Below, piece after piece: positions 49,149 to 58,044 of a stretch of DNA of 64,000 nucleotides. The stretch is from the NCBI GenBank assembly GCA_049322515.1, contig JBMOQW010000012.1, positions 248,001 to 312,000 on the forward strand. The letters are read 5' to 3'. How positions within the stretch are numbered: position 1 is the stretch's first letter; each line of letters begins with the position of its first letter. The notes under the pieces are model-generated. The model was not told the origin of the DNA, did not search any database, and was given only the letters and a program-made list of their open reading frames with translations. A program made the position numbers and the translations under genes. Source of the DNA: Parasulfuritortus sp049322515. Its GTDB lineage: Bacteria > Pseudomonadota > Gammaproteobacteria > Burkholderiales > Thiobacillaceae.

Positions 49149-50375
49149 ATGAACGCGCCCGACCTCGCCCTGTACGCCGCGCCGGCGCCCCTCACCCTGC
49201 GCGACCACATCGACCAGAACGTGTTCAACGCCCTCTACGCGCGTTCCCTGGTCTACAACACCTGCTGGGAAGACCCGCGCGTCGACCGCCAGGCCTTGGC
49301 GCTGGGCCCCGATGACCATGTCCTGGTGATCACCAGTGCCGGCTGCAACGCGCTCGACTATGCGCTCGACGGCCCGGCCCGTATCCACGCCGTGGACGCC
49401 AACCCACGCCAGAATGCGCTGCTCGAGTTGAAGCTGGCCGCGATCCGGCGCCTCGACTATGAAGATGTCTGGGCCTTGTTCGGCGAGGGCCACCACCCGC
49501 GTTTCGAGCAACTTTACCGAGACTGCCTGCGCGGCGAATTGCCCGATTTCGCCCGGGCCTGGTGGGACCGCCACGGCCACTGGTTCACCAGCCCGCTCGG
49601 CAGCTTCTATTTCCATGGTCTGTCCGGTCTGGTGGCGCGCGGCTTTCGCGCCTACCTGCGCCTGCGTCCCAAACTGGCGGCCGACGTGCGTGACCTGTTC
49701 GACGCCCCGGACCTGGCCACGCAACGCGACCTCTACGACACCCGGATCGCCCCGGCGCTTTGGACTCCGGCCATGAAATGGGTCCTTGGCCGCCAATTGA
49801 CCCTCAGCCTGCTCGGCGTACCGCATCCGCAACGCCGCCTGGTGCAGGCCCAGCACGCCGATGGCGTGGCCGGCTTCGTGCGGGAAGCGATCGAATACGT
49901 GGTCCGGGAACTGCCCCTGGCCGACAACTATTTCTGGCGCCTCTACCTGAACGGCCGCTATCACCCGGACTGCTGTCCGGAATACCTCAAGCCGGACCGA
50001 TTCGCCGCCTTGCAAGGTGGCCTCGTGCACCGTATCACGACCCATACCTGCACGGTGACCGAGTTCCTGCACGAAACCCGGCGGCCGATCAGCCGGTTCG
50101 TCCTGCTCGACCACATGGACTGGATGAGCAGCTACCACCCGGAAGCCTTGGTCGAGGAATGGAACGCCCTGCTCGCCCGCGCCCGCCCCGGGGCCCGGAT
50201 CCTGCTGCGCAGCGCCCATCAGGATCCGGCTTTCCTGCACTGGATCCGGGTCGGCCCCCGACGCCAGCCACTCGACCAGGTACTGCGCTTCCAGCCCCAC
50301 TTGGCGGCCCGCCTGCACGTCGCCGACCGGGTCCACACCTACGCCGGGTTCAAGATTGCCGATGTCCCCGAGTGA
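49149..50375 (+). CDS. btaA: BtaA: S-adenosylmethionine:diacylglycerol 3-amino-3-carboxypropyltransferase
   Basis: 408 residues (DUF3419/BtaA family). SLVYNTCWEDPRVDRQAL (about 33-50), VLVITSAGCNALDYAL and VDANPRQNALLELKLAA define the SAM site, with FVLLDHMDWM near the C-terminus. It moves the aminocarboxypropyl group of SAM to diacylglycerol, the first step to the betaine lipid DGTS. BtaB follows with a 14-bp overlap. In other bacteria DGTS replaces phospholipid when phosphate is scarce. The start has no good SD. Confidence 0.92.
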   Translation: MNAPDLALYAAPAPLTLRDHIDQNVFNALYARSLVYNTCWEDPRVDRQALALGPDDHVLVITSAGCNALDYALDGPARIHAVDANPRQNALLELKLAAIRRLDYEDVWALFGEGHHPRFEQLYRDCLRGELPDFARAWWDRHGHWFTSPLGSFYFHGLSGLVARGFRAYLRLRPKLAADVRDLFDAPDLATQRDLYDTRIAPALWTPAMKWVLGRQLTLSLLGVPHPQRRLVQAQHADGVAGFVREAIEYVVRELPLADNYFWRLYLNGRYHPDCCPEYLKPDRFAALQGGLVHRITTHTCTVTEFLHETRRPISRFVLLDHMDWMSSYHPEALVEEWNALLARARPGARILLRSAHQDPAFLHWIRVGPRRQPLDQVLRFQPHLAARLHVADRVHTYAGFKIADVPE

Positions 50376-51099
50376 CCTCGCCGCCGACGCCCGCGTCCTC
50401 TGGCGCCTGTTGCGCGGCCAGCCGGACGGGGCCAGCCATGCCGAACGCCTGGCCCGCTTCTATGCCGGGCAGGCCGACCGTTACGATGCCTTCCGGGCCC
50501 GCCTGCTGCATGGCCGGGAAGCCTTGATCGAGGCCCTGGACGTGCCGGTCGGCGCGCGTGTGGTCGAACTGGGTGGCGGCACCGGCAGCAACCTGGAGAT
50601 TTTGCACGCCCGGCGCCCGCTGGCCAGCCTGGCCTCGGTGCAACTGGTCGATCTCTGCCCGCCGCTCCTGGCCCAGGCCCGGCGCCGTGCGGCCCGCCTG
50701 GGCGACGGTTTCCAGGTGATCGAGGCGGACGCCGGCGACTGGCAGCCGGACACGCCCGTCGACCGGGTGATCCTGTCCTACGCCCTGACCATGATGCCGA
50801 GCTGGTCGGCCGTGCTGGCCAATGCCGAGGCCATGCTGGCGCCCGGCGGTCGCATCGGCGTGGTCGACTTCCACCTGCCCGGGGACGGTTGGCGCGATCG
50901 CTTCTGGCAACGCTGGTTCGGCCACGACGGGGTCTGCCTGTCGGACCGTCACCTGCCCGAACTGCAAGCCCGTTTCAGCCCGCTGCTGAGCGAAGGCCGG
51001 CGCGCCCCGGTGCCCTATCTGCCCGGCCTGCGCGCCCCCTACTACCTGTTCGTCGGCGAACGCAAAGCCACGCCATGTACGGCAGCCGCGACCGCCTGA
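50362..51099 (+). CDS. btaB: BtaB: betaine-lipid N-methyltransferase
   Basis: 245 residues. Class I methyltransferase with VVELGGGTGSNLEIL (SAM motif I), LVDLCPPLL and ILSYALTMMPSW. It trimethylates the amino group of the BtaA product to give DGTS. The ATG at 50362 lies within the end of btaA, showing translational coupling. The adjacency to BtaA makes the assignment firm, as methyltransferases of this type are otherwise hard to tell apart. Confidence 0.9.
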   Translation: MSPSDLAADARVLWRLLRGQPDGASHAERLARFYAGQADRYDAFRARLLHGREALIEALDVPVGARVVELGGGTGSNLEILHARRPLASLASVQLVDLCPPLLAQARRRAARLGDGFQVIEADAGDWQPDTPVDRVILSYALTMMPSWSAVLANAEAMLAPGGRIGVVDFHLPGDGWRDRFWQRWFGHDGVCLSDRHLPELQARFSPLLSEGRRAPVPYLPGLRAPYYLFVGERKATPCTAAATA

Positions 51100-51776
51100 T
51101 CATCATCGACGCCGACGGCACGGTGATCGATGCCTTCGCCGCCATCGGACTGGCCTTCGCCCGTCATGGCATGGCCCTGGGCGATCTCGACCGCTTCCAG
51201 AAGCGGCGCCATCTGTTCAAGTACCTGGGCGGCCTCAAGGAATTTCCGCGCAACCTGGCCAAGCAGGTCGGCAAGCACGGCCGCCGGGACCTGCTCGACA
51301 GCCTGACCGAAGTCTACCGGGAAGAAGCCCAGCTCTATCCGGGCATGGCCGCCTTGATTCGGGATCTGATCGGCACGCCCGACATCCGGGTCGGCATGGT
51401 CACCCGCAACGTCACGGTCGAGCCGGAGACCACCCTGGCCCGCCTGTTCGCCCGCCACGACCTGGACATCGGGGCCCTGGATTTTCTCTACACCCTGTCA
51501 TTGCGCCAGGAGAAAACCCCCTACTTCCGGGCCGCGCGCGAACGCCTGGACATCAACCCGGCGCGGGCCTATGCCTGCGGTGACGAGCACAAGGATTATG
51601 TCGCCGCGCTGGGCGCCGGGATGCGCCCGTTCATCGTCGCCTATGGCTTCGAGAGCCACGCCCGCCTGACGCGCAAGTTCGGCATCCCGGAGGAAAACAT
51701 CTCTGCCACGCCCGAGGCCTTCACGGTCGGGCTGCGGCACGCGCTCGACCTCGCGCCGGGGACGCCCCCGGCCTGA
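51075..51776 (+). CDS. HAD-superfamily phosphatase in the betaine-lipid operon
   Basis: 233 residues, overlapping btaB by 25 bp. Motif I DADGTVID (nucleophile and acid Asp), motif II in GMVTRNVT, a Lys in the EKTPYF region and motif IV GDEHKDYVAALGAGM are present; an alpha-helical C1 cap fits between motif I and II. The substrate is unknown. Since BtaA needs diacylglycerol, a phosphatidate or phospholipid head-group phosphatase would suit, but this is inference from position alone. Confidence 0.88.
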   Translation: MYGSRDRLIIIDADGTVIDAFAAIGLAFARHGMALGDLDRFQKRRHLFKYLGGLKEFPRNLAKQVGKHGRRDLLDSLTEVYREEAQLYPGMAALIRDLIGTPDIRVGMVTRNVTVEPETTLARLFARHDLDIGALDFLYTLSLRQEKTPYFRAARERLDINPARAYACGDEHKDYVAALGAGMRPFIVAYGFESHARLTRKFGIPEENISATPEAFTVGLRHALDLAPGTPPA

Positions 51777-51799
51777 AGCCGGGGCGACCGCGGTCCGAA

Positions 51800-52306
51800 T
51801 TACGTTTCAGGGTTTGCAGGTTCTTCGGCCGGGCACGGCAATTGGCAAGTCTGGCTCGGGGTGACCAGGACACCCGGTGCGCATTGGTTGGAAATGCTGT
51901 TGGTCAATGACTCTGAACCGATCCCCACAGACTGCACACTTGCGATGCGCACCCCTTGGCTGATCGTCGTGCCAATATAGAGGGTGTTCCCGCTACAACT
52001 CACGAACTGGCTCCCCTGCGGAGCGTCGATTTCGAGCGCATAACCGATGGCCAAAAGATCGTTCTGAGCCCCAAAAACGCCGATCATGCCAGCCACCAGG
52101 ACGGACAGTGCGCCATGCCCCGCGCGTTTGCGCAGAAAGGCGTAGGCCGCGAACGCCAACGCCAAGATCATCAGCCCAGTCAGCGCCGGGCTGAGCGGCA
52201 CCGCCTGCGGGCCCCAGTTGATGTTCCAGCCAGGCGCCTGGGCCAGGGCAAACGGGGACGACATCGAGATCAGTGCGGCGACGGCTACTTTGGTGAAGGT
52301 CTTCAC
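51800..52306 (-). CDS. Midcut-by-XrtH-like secreted protein, copy 1
   Basis: 168 residues from a GTG start with a strong GAGGAG SD. A signal peptide (VAALISMSSPFALA) is followed by the internal sorting-like segment AVPLSPALTGLMILALAFAAYAFLRKR (in parts), a hydrophobic helix ending in a basic cluster, and then a Cys-bearing C-terminal part (QFVSCSGN, QCAPGVLVTPSQTCQLPC). This matches my recollection of the family cleaved in the middle by exosortase H. No exosortase gene is in the window. A paralog lies 143 bp upstream. Confidence 0.75.
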   Translation of the reverse strand: MKTFTKVAVAALISMSSPFALAQAPGWNINWGPQAVPLSPALTGLMILALAFAAYAFLRKRAGHGALSVLVAGMIGVFGAQNDLLAIGYALEIDAPQGSQFVSCSGNTLYIGTTISQGVRIASVQSVGIGSESLTNSISNQCAPGVLVTPSQTCQLPCPAEEPANPET

Positions 52307-52449
52307 GGCAACTCCTCTACGGGTCAACACAGGGAAAATATCTGTTCCAATCGGCACCTGCCCATCTGGGCATACGCCTTGTCAGGCCCAAGAGCCATGC
52401 TGGGCGCGACGAAGAAAGCAGGTCCCGACAAACGCACTTGTTTCGTGGC

Positions 52450-52938
52450 CTAGCCCGGGATCAGCGGGCAGGGCAATTGGCAAGACTGGCTGGGTGTGAC
52501 TAGCACGCCCGGCGCGCATTGGGTGGAAATGCTGTTGGTGAGCGATTCATCGCTGAAGTTAGGGGTCACTTGCGAGATGCGTACCCCGGCATTGACCGAA
52601 GTCCCGATATCAAGCGAGCCCCCGCTGCAACTGACGAACTGGGTGCCCTGCGAGGCGGCGATGGTGTAGTCATACCCGTTGGCCAGCAGATCCTCCTGCA
52701 TCCCCATCCCCCCCACCAGCCCGGCAACCAGGAGCGACACGGCACCATGCGTCGCACGTTTGCGCAGGAAGGCATAGGCGGCGACCGCCAGCGCCAGGGC
52801 CATCAGACCGGTGAGCGCCGGGCTGAGCGGCACGGCTTGCGGGCCCCAGGCAATGTTCCAGCCGGGCGCTTGCGCCAGGGCGAACGGAGACGCGATCGAC
52901 AACAGCACAGCGACGGCAATTTTCGGGACTTTCTTCAC
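52450..52938 (-). CDS. Midcut-by-XrtH-like secreted protein, copy 2
   Basis: 162 residues from a GTG start with a GAGGAGG SD. It is clearly a tandem duplicate of the downstream copy: same signal peptide end (SPFALAQAPGWNI), same VPLSPALTGLM-A-helix-FLRKRA segment, and the same end (SLTNSIS, QCAPGVLVTPSQ, CQLPC). The middle region differs more (GGMGMQEDLLANGYDY). Each copy seems to have its own SD and leader. Presumed substrate of an exosortase located elsewhere. Confidence 0.75.
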   Translation of the reverse strand: MKKVPKIAVAVLLSIASPFALAQAPGWNIAWGPQAVPLSPALTGLMALALAVAAYAFLRKRATHGAVSLLVAGLVGGMGMQEDLLANGYDYTIAASQGTQFVSCSGGSLDIGTSVNAGVRISQVTPNFSDESLTNSISTQCAPGVLVTPSQSCQLPCPLIPG

Positions 52939-53026
52939 GGCAACACCTCCTCACAGGTCTCAACCAAGGATAGGCATCCTGGCTCCCTGACAAATGTACC
53001 ATGACCCATGCCCCCGGGCTTGATAT

Positions 53027-53473
53027 TCAGCCCCCTGCCAACCCAGCCGCTCCCTCGACCGTCATGCCCGGCCGCACCCCTTGCCGGGTGAACCAGCCGG
53101 CATTCATTTCCAGGACGAAATACACGGGCCCCGGTGGGCAATGCAGCTTCAGGCTGCCCGGTATCATCTCGCTGATCGACACGACCCGCCCCGCACGGTC
53201 GATGAACGCCGCGGACAGGGGGATCAAGGTGTTTTTCATCCACATGCAGTGACGGCCGTCATAGCCGAACACGAACAGCATGCCGGCATCGGCGTCCAGC
53301 CGGGCACGGTGCATGAGGCCGGTCATCAATTGGTCCGGCGTGCGCGCCAGCTCGACCTCGATGGTGCGCTCGGCCAGCCGCAGCTCGACCCGCTCCTCGG
53401 GTGCCGCGCAGGCGCCGAAACCGGTGAGCGTGGCCAGGCCGCAGAGTGCGGCCAGCCGCCGCGCCCAGCTCAT
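53027..53473 (-). CDS. DUF192 family secreted protein
   Basis: 148 residues with a signal peptide (LAALCGLATLTGFGACAA; the Cys may be a lipobox, GFGAC). The DUF192 core is PDQLMTGLMHRARLDADAGMLFVF, CMWMKNTLIPLSAAFID, and ISEMIPG. The family is small, beta-barrel-like, and of unknown function. It overlaps the Tim44-like gene by 4 bp (ATGA). Confidence 0.9.
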   Translation of the reverse strand: MSWARRLAALCGLATLTGFGACAAPEERVELRLAERTIEVELARTPDQLMTGLMHRARLDADAGMLFVFGYDGRHCMWMKNTLIPLSAAFIDRAGRVVSISEMIPGSLKLHCPPGPVYFVLEMNAGWFTRQGVRPGMTVEGAAGLAGG

Positions 53474-54342
53474 TGCAACTGCTGAATTCCGGCAATGACC
53501 CAGCCGCCCTTGCCGGCGGTCGGCTTGGTCAGGTGCCAGACTTCGTCGAACGGCACCTCGGCGGCGCCATCCTCGCGGATCAGGCCATGGAAGCGGACAC
53601 TGACGATCAGCCGGCTCGGTTCCTCGACGGCATCGAGCACCTCGGCGTCGAGGTTGACCACTTCCGTGCGGCTCTCGGCCGCACCGCGCTCGTCCAACTG
53701 CAACTTCAGCTCGGCATACATCTCGGGCGTGGTGAACTCGCGCAGGTCCTCCAGGTTGCCGGCATCGGAGGCCGCCTGGAGACGGATGAAATTCAGCTTG
53801 GCCTGGCGGGTGAAGGCCTCGGCGTCGAAACCGGCTGGCAGGCCCTGGGCCGAAGGCCCCGTCGGCAGGGCGCCCCCGTGAGCCAGCGGCGTTGCGGGTG
53901 GCGTCGCCATCGGCCCACCGGCGCCCGCACCGGCGTAGCGCATCGGCTGTGCGGCACTGGCGGCGCGTCGGCCAGCCAGCCACTTGAACAGGAAAATCGC
54001 CGCCATCCCCAACAGGGCGATCATCAGGAAGTTGGCGAACTCCTCGCCCAGGCCGAGGTGCGAGGCCAGGGCCGCCAGGCCGAGACCGGCGGCCAGGCCG
54101 GCCACCGGACCCAGCCAGTTGCGCTTGCCCGCTTGCGCCGGGGCGCCCGGCTGGGCTGGCGCGGCCTGCTGGCCGGCATCACGCTGGCCGGCATCGCGCT
54201 GGGGATTCACCGGTTTCTGGGGCAGGGCATCGCGCTGCATGCCGGCCGAGCGGCCACCGCCCAGGCGCTTGGCCTCGGCATCCTGGATCGGCAACAACAC
54301 CGCCAGGAAGGCGGCGAACAGGGAAATGAACAAAGGCTTCAT
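53470..54342 (-). CDS. Tim44-like domain membrane protein
   Basis: 290 residues: signal peptide (FISLFAAFLAVLLPIQDAEA), a Gln/Ala/Pro-rich linker, two hydrophobic segments (LGPVAGLAAGLGLAALASHL; FLMIALLGMAAIFLFKWLAG) and a C-terminal Tim44-like domain (NFIRLQAASDAGNLEDLREFTTPEMYAELK, VVNLDAEVLDAV). In bacteria these proteins are inner-membrane proteins of unclear role. It lies between DUF4412 and DUF192 genes in one direction. Confidence 0.9.
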   Translation of the reverse strand: MKPLFISLFAAFLAVLLPIQDAEAKRLGGGRSAGMQRDALPQKPVNPQRDAGQRDAGQQAAPAQPGAPAQAGKRNWLGPVAGLAAGLGLAALASHLGLGEEFANFLMIALLGMAAIFLFKWLAGRRAASAAQPMRYAGAGAGGPMATPPATPLAHGGALPTGPSAQGLPAGFDAEAFTRQAKLNFIRLQAASDAGNLEDLREFTTPEMYAELKLQLDERGAAESRTEVVNLDAEVLDAVEEPSRLIVSVRFHGLIREDGAAEVPFDEVWHLTKPTAGKGGWVIAGIQQLQ

Positions 54343-54400
54343 GTCGGGTAACCCTATGGAAATAATGAGTGAATTGTGACTGGGTGGATAGGGCGCAAGT

Positions 54401-55156
54401 TCAGCGCCGGACGTCCTGGTAACCGGCCGGCACCATGAACACTTCGTCCTTGAGCGGCTGGTCGGCCACCGATTCGAACACCATGCCGGCCCGCGTGGCC
54501 ATGCGCCGGCCAAGGTCGGCCATCGGTCCGCTGCCCTCGTAGCGCAACTGGACCTCGGCCGCGCAAACCATGCCCTTGCCGAGGATCTGGCGCATCACCT
54601 CGTTGATGCCGATCGCCTGGGCACTGGCATTCTGTCCCGGTGTGGCGGCGCCGACGAAGAAATCGTCGGCCTCGACGGCCTTGACGAAGGGCGCCACCTG
54701 GGTGCGGTGCGGCGTCTTGCGCTCCAGCCAGACCTGACCGTCGAGGACCACGGTCACCTTCTCCTCGCCGAGTTGCGACGGCAGCGTGGCGGCGAGGTCT
54801 TGTTCCTCGCAAATCCAGTCCTGCATCTCATGCTTCCGTCCGGTCGCCTTGAGATCGAGCTTCAGGCCCTTGGCGGTCGCCTTGCCGGAGTCGAGCGGCA
54901 AACGCTCGACCTGGCGCTGAAAATGGTCGATCACCGTGATCTGCTTCTTTTTCAGGTCATAGAGATAGCTGAACGAACGGCCCCGGCTGGTCAGGTCGCG
55001 ACGCAGTTGATGGCCTTTCACGTAGAGCGCCTCGCGGCCGTGGTTGGGCATGTTGAGCGAGGTCAGGCTGCTGCGCCCGATCAGGGTCAGATCGGCCTGG
55101 GCGGCGGGGATCACCAGCCAGGCGGCGAGGCACATCAACAACGGGCTGTGCTTCAT
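54401..55156 (-). CDS. DUF4412-like periplasmic protein
   Basis: 251 residues with a signal peptide (LLMCLAAWLVIPAAQA). Typical of outer-membrane-lipoprotein-like LolA/DUF4412 proteins: DLTSRGRSFSYLYDLKKKQITVID, a beta-rich centre and VWLERKTPHRTQVAPF. The start overlaps the MMPL stop (ATGA), suggesting partnership with the MMPL exporter, for example as a lipid carrier. A 58-bp gap separates it from the Tim44-like gene. Confidence 0.75.
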   Translation of the reverse strand: MKHSPLLMCLAAWLVIPAAQADLTLIGRSSLTSLNMPNHGREALYVKGHQLRRDLTSRGRSFSYLYDLKKKQITVIDHFQRQVERLPLDSGKATAKGLKLDLKATGRKHEMQDWICEEQDLAATLPSQLGEEKVTVVLDGQVWLERKTPHRTQVAPFVKAVEADDFFVGAATPGQNASAQAIGINEVMRQILGKGMVCAAEVQLRYEGSGPMADLGRRMATRAGMVFESVADQPLKDEVFMVPAGYQDVRR

Positions 55157-57402
55157 GACGGTGGGGCTTTGAAAAAGGCGTGGACCCGATCATATACCAG
55201 GCGCAGCGGCCCAGGTGCCCACCACATCCAGGGCCCGAGCAGGCGCAAGGAGGCGGGTACCAGCAGCATGCGCACCAAGGTGGCATCGACGATCACCGAG
55301 ATCAGCAGGCCGATGCCCATGGCCTTCATGAACACCAGGTCGCCCATGGCGAAGGTGCCCAGCACCACGCCGATGAGCAAGGCCGCCCGGGTGATGATGG
55401 GCCCGCTCTTGTGGATGCCGGCCGCGATGGCCCGGGCGTCCCCCCCGGTGCGGCCACGCATCTCGCGCACCCGCGAGAGCAGGAACACTTCGTAGTCGAT
55501 CGAGAGACCGAAGGCGCTGGCGAAGATCAGCACCAGGACAGTGCCCTCGACCTTGCCCTGCGGGGTGAAGTCCAGCCACTGCGCCAGGTTGCCGTCCTGG
55601 AAGATCCAGACCAGGCCGCCGAAGGTGGCCGACAGCGAGATCAGGTTGGTCAATACGGCCTTGATCGGCAGCACCACGCTGCCCAGCATCAGGAACAGCA
55701 GGACGGTGATCACCGCGACGATGGCGGCCACCACCTTGGGCGTCCATTCTCGCAAGGCATCGACATAGTCGAGATGTTCGGCCGGGAAGCCGCCCACCCG
55801 CAGGCTATCGATCCCGTCCGGGACCGGCAGGGCGCGCAGCGCCCGGACCAGCGCATGCGCTTCCGGAGACGAGGCCGCGCCCCGGTAGTAGACCAGCATG
55901 AAGGTCTGGGCGCCCTTGGCAAATGCCGACAGGCTGCCTTCGGCAAGCGGAAACTGGTCCGGATGCCGGTACAGCAGCTGGTAGTCCTGGAGGCCCAGCG
56001 CGGGATCCAGGCTGACCAGACCAGCGACCCGGCTCACCCCGGGCTCGGCCTCGATGCGTCGGGCTAGGTCGTACAATGCGGCCAGGCTGGATTCGGCCAC
56101 GGCGTCAGCCTGAGTCCGGATGCTGATCAGGAGCGGACTCAGCTCGGCATTGGGGAAAGCCCGTTCGAGGGTCTCCTGGACCCGCCGGCTTTCCGCGCTG
56201 GCCGGCAGGGACAGGCTGTCCGCCGGCCCGATCTGCATGTGCAGGATGGGCAGGCCCATGACACCCAGGAGCGCCAGGGAAACGACCAGGATGCCGCGCG
56301 GCCAGCGCATCACGAAGTGCCCGAAGCGACGCCAGGCGACCTCGCCCCGGCGGCCCAGCCAGCCGCGCACGGCACCGACCCGCAGCCGGGCGATGCGCGG
56401 ACCGAGCCACGCCAGCAGGGCGGGCAGCACCAGGATCGATGCGAGCATCGCGGAGGCGACCGAGATGCCCCCGGCCAGCCCCATGTTCTGGAAGAAGCGT
56501 TGCGGCATCATGAGCAGGCAGAACAGGCTCACCGCGACGGTCAGGCCACTGAACGCGACCGTGCGGCCGGCCGTGCAGAAGGTGGTGGTCAGGACTTTCT
56601 CCGGGTCGCCCGAGCGCGCCATCTCCTCCCGGTAGCGGGACACGATGAACAGGGCGTAGTCGATGGCCAGGCCAAGCCCGAGCATCGACACCACGTTGGC
56701 GGCATAGATGCTGACCTCGGTGAACTGGGCGAAGAACTTCAGCAGGGCCGCACTCACCGCCACGCTGAGGCCACCGATCAGCAAGGGCAGCAAGGCTGCG
56801 GTCAACGAACCGAAGACCCAGACCAGGAGCACCGCGAGTACGCCGAAGCTGACCCACTCGGCACGCCGCACGTCGCGTTCCAGCTGTTCACGGGCATCGA
56901 CGTAGTTGGCCAGCTCGCCGCCCATCTCGATGCGCAAGTCGGGATGGGCCAGTTGCGCGCGCAAGCGTTGAAAAGCCCCGATGCCCTCGTCGCGACCCCG
57001 GTCCAGCCAGACCACGGCATAGCTCAGGTCGCCCTGAACCGAACGCATGCGTACATCGGCGCTGGCGAAATAGCTCTCCAGAGTGCGGACATCCGGGTTG
57101 CGGCCGACTTCGGCCAGCACCGCTTCGGCCGCGTCCCGGTAGGCTGGATCATCGACCCGCGCCGGGCCGCCCGGCTTCGGGCTGAACAGCAGGATCACCG
57201 CGGTCTCGTCCTTGCCCAGGCCGGTGCGCAACTCCTGGCGCGCCAGGGAGGACGCGCTGTCCGGGACATCCCAGCCGGGATCCAGGGTCAGGCGCCCGAT
57301 CACGTCGTTGCCATAGCCCAGGGCCATCAGCACGGCGAACAGCGCGGCGGCGAGATACCAGAAGGGAAAGCGCCAGATTGATCGGGCCAGGGCGGGAAAC
57401 AT
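55153..57402 (-). CDS. MMPL/RND-superfamily lipid exporter-like protein
   Basis: 749 residues from the ATG at 57402; an in-frame TTG at 57426 would add 8 residues. Twelve membrane segments in two repeats with the proton-relay signatures AIDYALFIVSRYREE (TM4-5) and SIDYEVFLLSRVREM (TM10-11). MMPL proteins export lipids, hopanoids or other hydrophobic molecules. The 153-bp region upstream is divergent from a secreted Pro-rich protein gene. The substrate is unknown. Confidence 0.9.
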   Translation of the reverse strand: MFPALARSIWRFPFWYLAAALFAVLMALGYGNDVIGRLTLDPGWDVPDSASSLARQELRTGLGKDETAVILLFSPKPGGPARVDDPAYRDAAEAVLAEVGRNPDVRTLESYFASADVRMRSVQGDLSYAVVWLDRGRDEGIGAFQRLRAQLAHPDLRIEMGGELANYVDAREQLERDVRRAEWVSFGVLAVLLVWVFGSLTAALLPLLIGGLSVAVSAALLKFFAQFTEVSIYAANVVSMLGLGLAIDYALFIVSRYREEMARSGDPEKVLTTTFCTAGRTVAFSGLTVAVSLFCLLMMPQRFFQNMGLAGGISVASAMLASILVLPALLAWLGPRIARLRVGAVRGWLGRRGEVAWRRFGHFVMRWPRGILVVSLALLGVMGLPILHMQIGPADSLSLPASAESRRVQETLERAFPNAELSPLLISIRTQADAVAESSLAALYDLARRIEAEPGVSRVAGLVSLDPALGLQDYQLLYRHPDQFPLAEGSLSAFAKGAQTFMLVYYRGAASSPEAHALVRALRALPVPDGIDSLRVGGFPAEHLDYVDALREWTPKVVAAIVAVITVLLFLMLGSVVLPIKAVLTNLISLSATFGGLVWIFQDGNLAQWLDFTPQGKVEGTVLVLIFASAFGLSIDYEVFLLSRVREMRGRTGGDARAIAAGIHKSGPIITRAALLIGVVLGTFAMGDLVFMKAMGIGLLISVIVDATLVRMLLVPASLRLLGPWMWWAPGPLRLVYDRVHAFFKAPPS

Positions 57403-57555
57403 GTCTGCGTTATTGTGGTGGGCCAAGTCATGATACCGCGATCCCGTCCGGCACAGGCGGCGATGGCGTCGGGCGCAAAAACGCGTGCATCGCGCCGGCC
57501 TCGGGCGGTATGCTCGGGCCTCGCGGCCACGCCGCGCGTTTTTCAGGGTGTCGAC

Positions 57556-58044
57556 ATGATGAGATTCCGCCTAGCCGGGCTGGTCCTGGCTCTCCTGCCA
57601 TTCGGTGCGCATGGCCAAGCGCCACTGCCCACGGTACCGCCGGCCGGGGTGCAAGCGCCCTCGCCCAGCCTCCCGCCAGCGGCCCAGGACAGCCCGCCAC
57701 CGGCGGTCGCACCGGCGCCGGCCCCGGAAGTCAGCCTGGTCGACATGATCCGGGCGCTCAGCCAGTTCCTCGACGAAGAGGAAATCCAGCTGGTCTACGA
57801 CTATCTGTGGGATGCGTCGATCGCCGCCCTCAAGGGTGAGGAAGCCGAAGTCGTCATCCCGCCCGAACTGGCCTTCAAGCTGGCCATCCTGCAGAAACGC
57901 ATCGTCAAGGAAGGCGGCCACTACCTGGAAGGCCTGGCGCGCCAGATGGACAAGGATCTGCGCGACTGGCGCGACCAGCTCCTGACGCCGCCGCCCCCCG
58001 CGCCCTACCCGCCGCCGGCCGAATCCACCCCCAACCGGCCATGA
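57556..58044 (+). CDS. Secreted proline-rich protein of unknown function
   Basis: 162 residues. MMRFRLAGLVLALLPFGAHGQ is a signal peptide; residues about 20-60 and the last 25 are Pro/Ala-rich, and the centre (about 65-135) is helical and acidic (SLVDMIRALSQFLDEEEIQLVYDYLW...). No family is recognised. A weak SD (AGGGTG) precedes the first of two Met codons. Its stop overlaps the prmC start (ATGA). Confidence 0.7.
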   Translation: MMRFRLAGLVLALLPFGAHGQAPLPTVPPAGVQAPSPSLPPAAQDSPPPAVAPAPAPEVSLVDMIRALSQFLDEEEIQLVYDYLWDASIAALKGEEAEVVIPPELAFKLAILQKRIVKEGGHYLEGLARQMDKDLRDWRDQLLTPPPPAPYPPPAESTPNRP

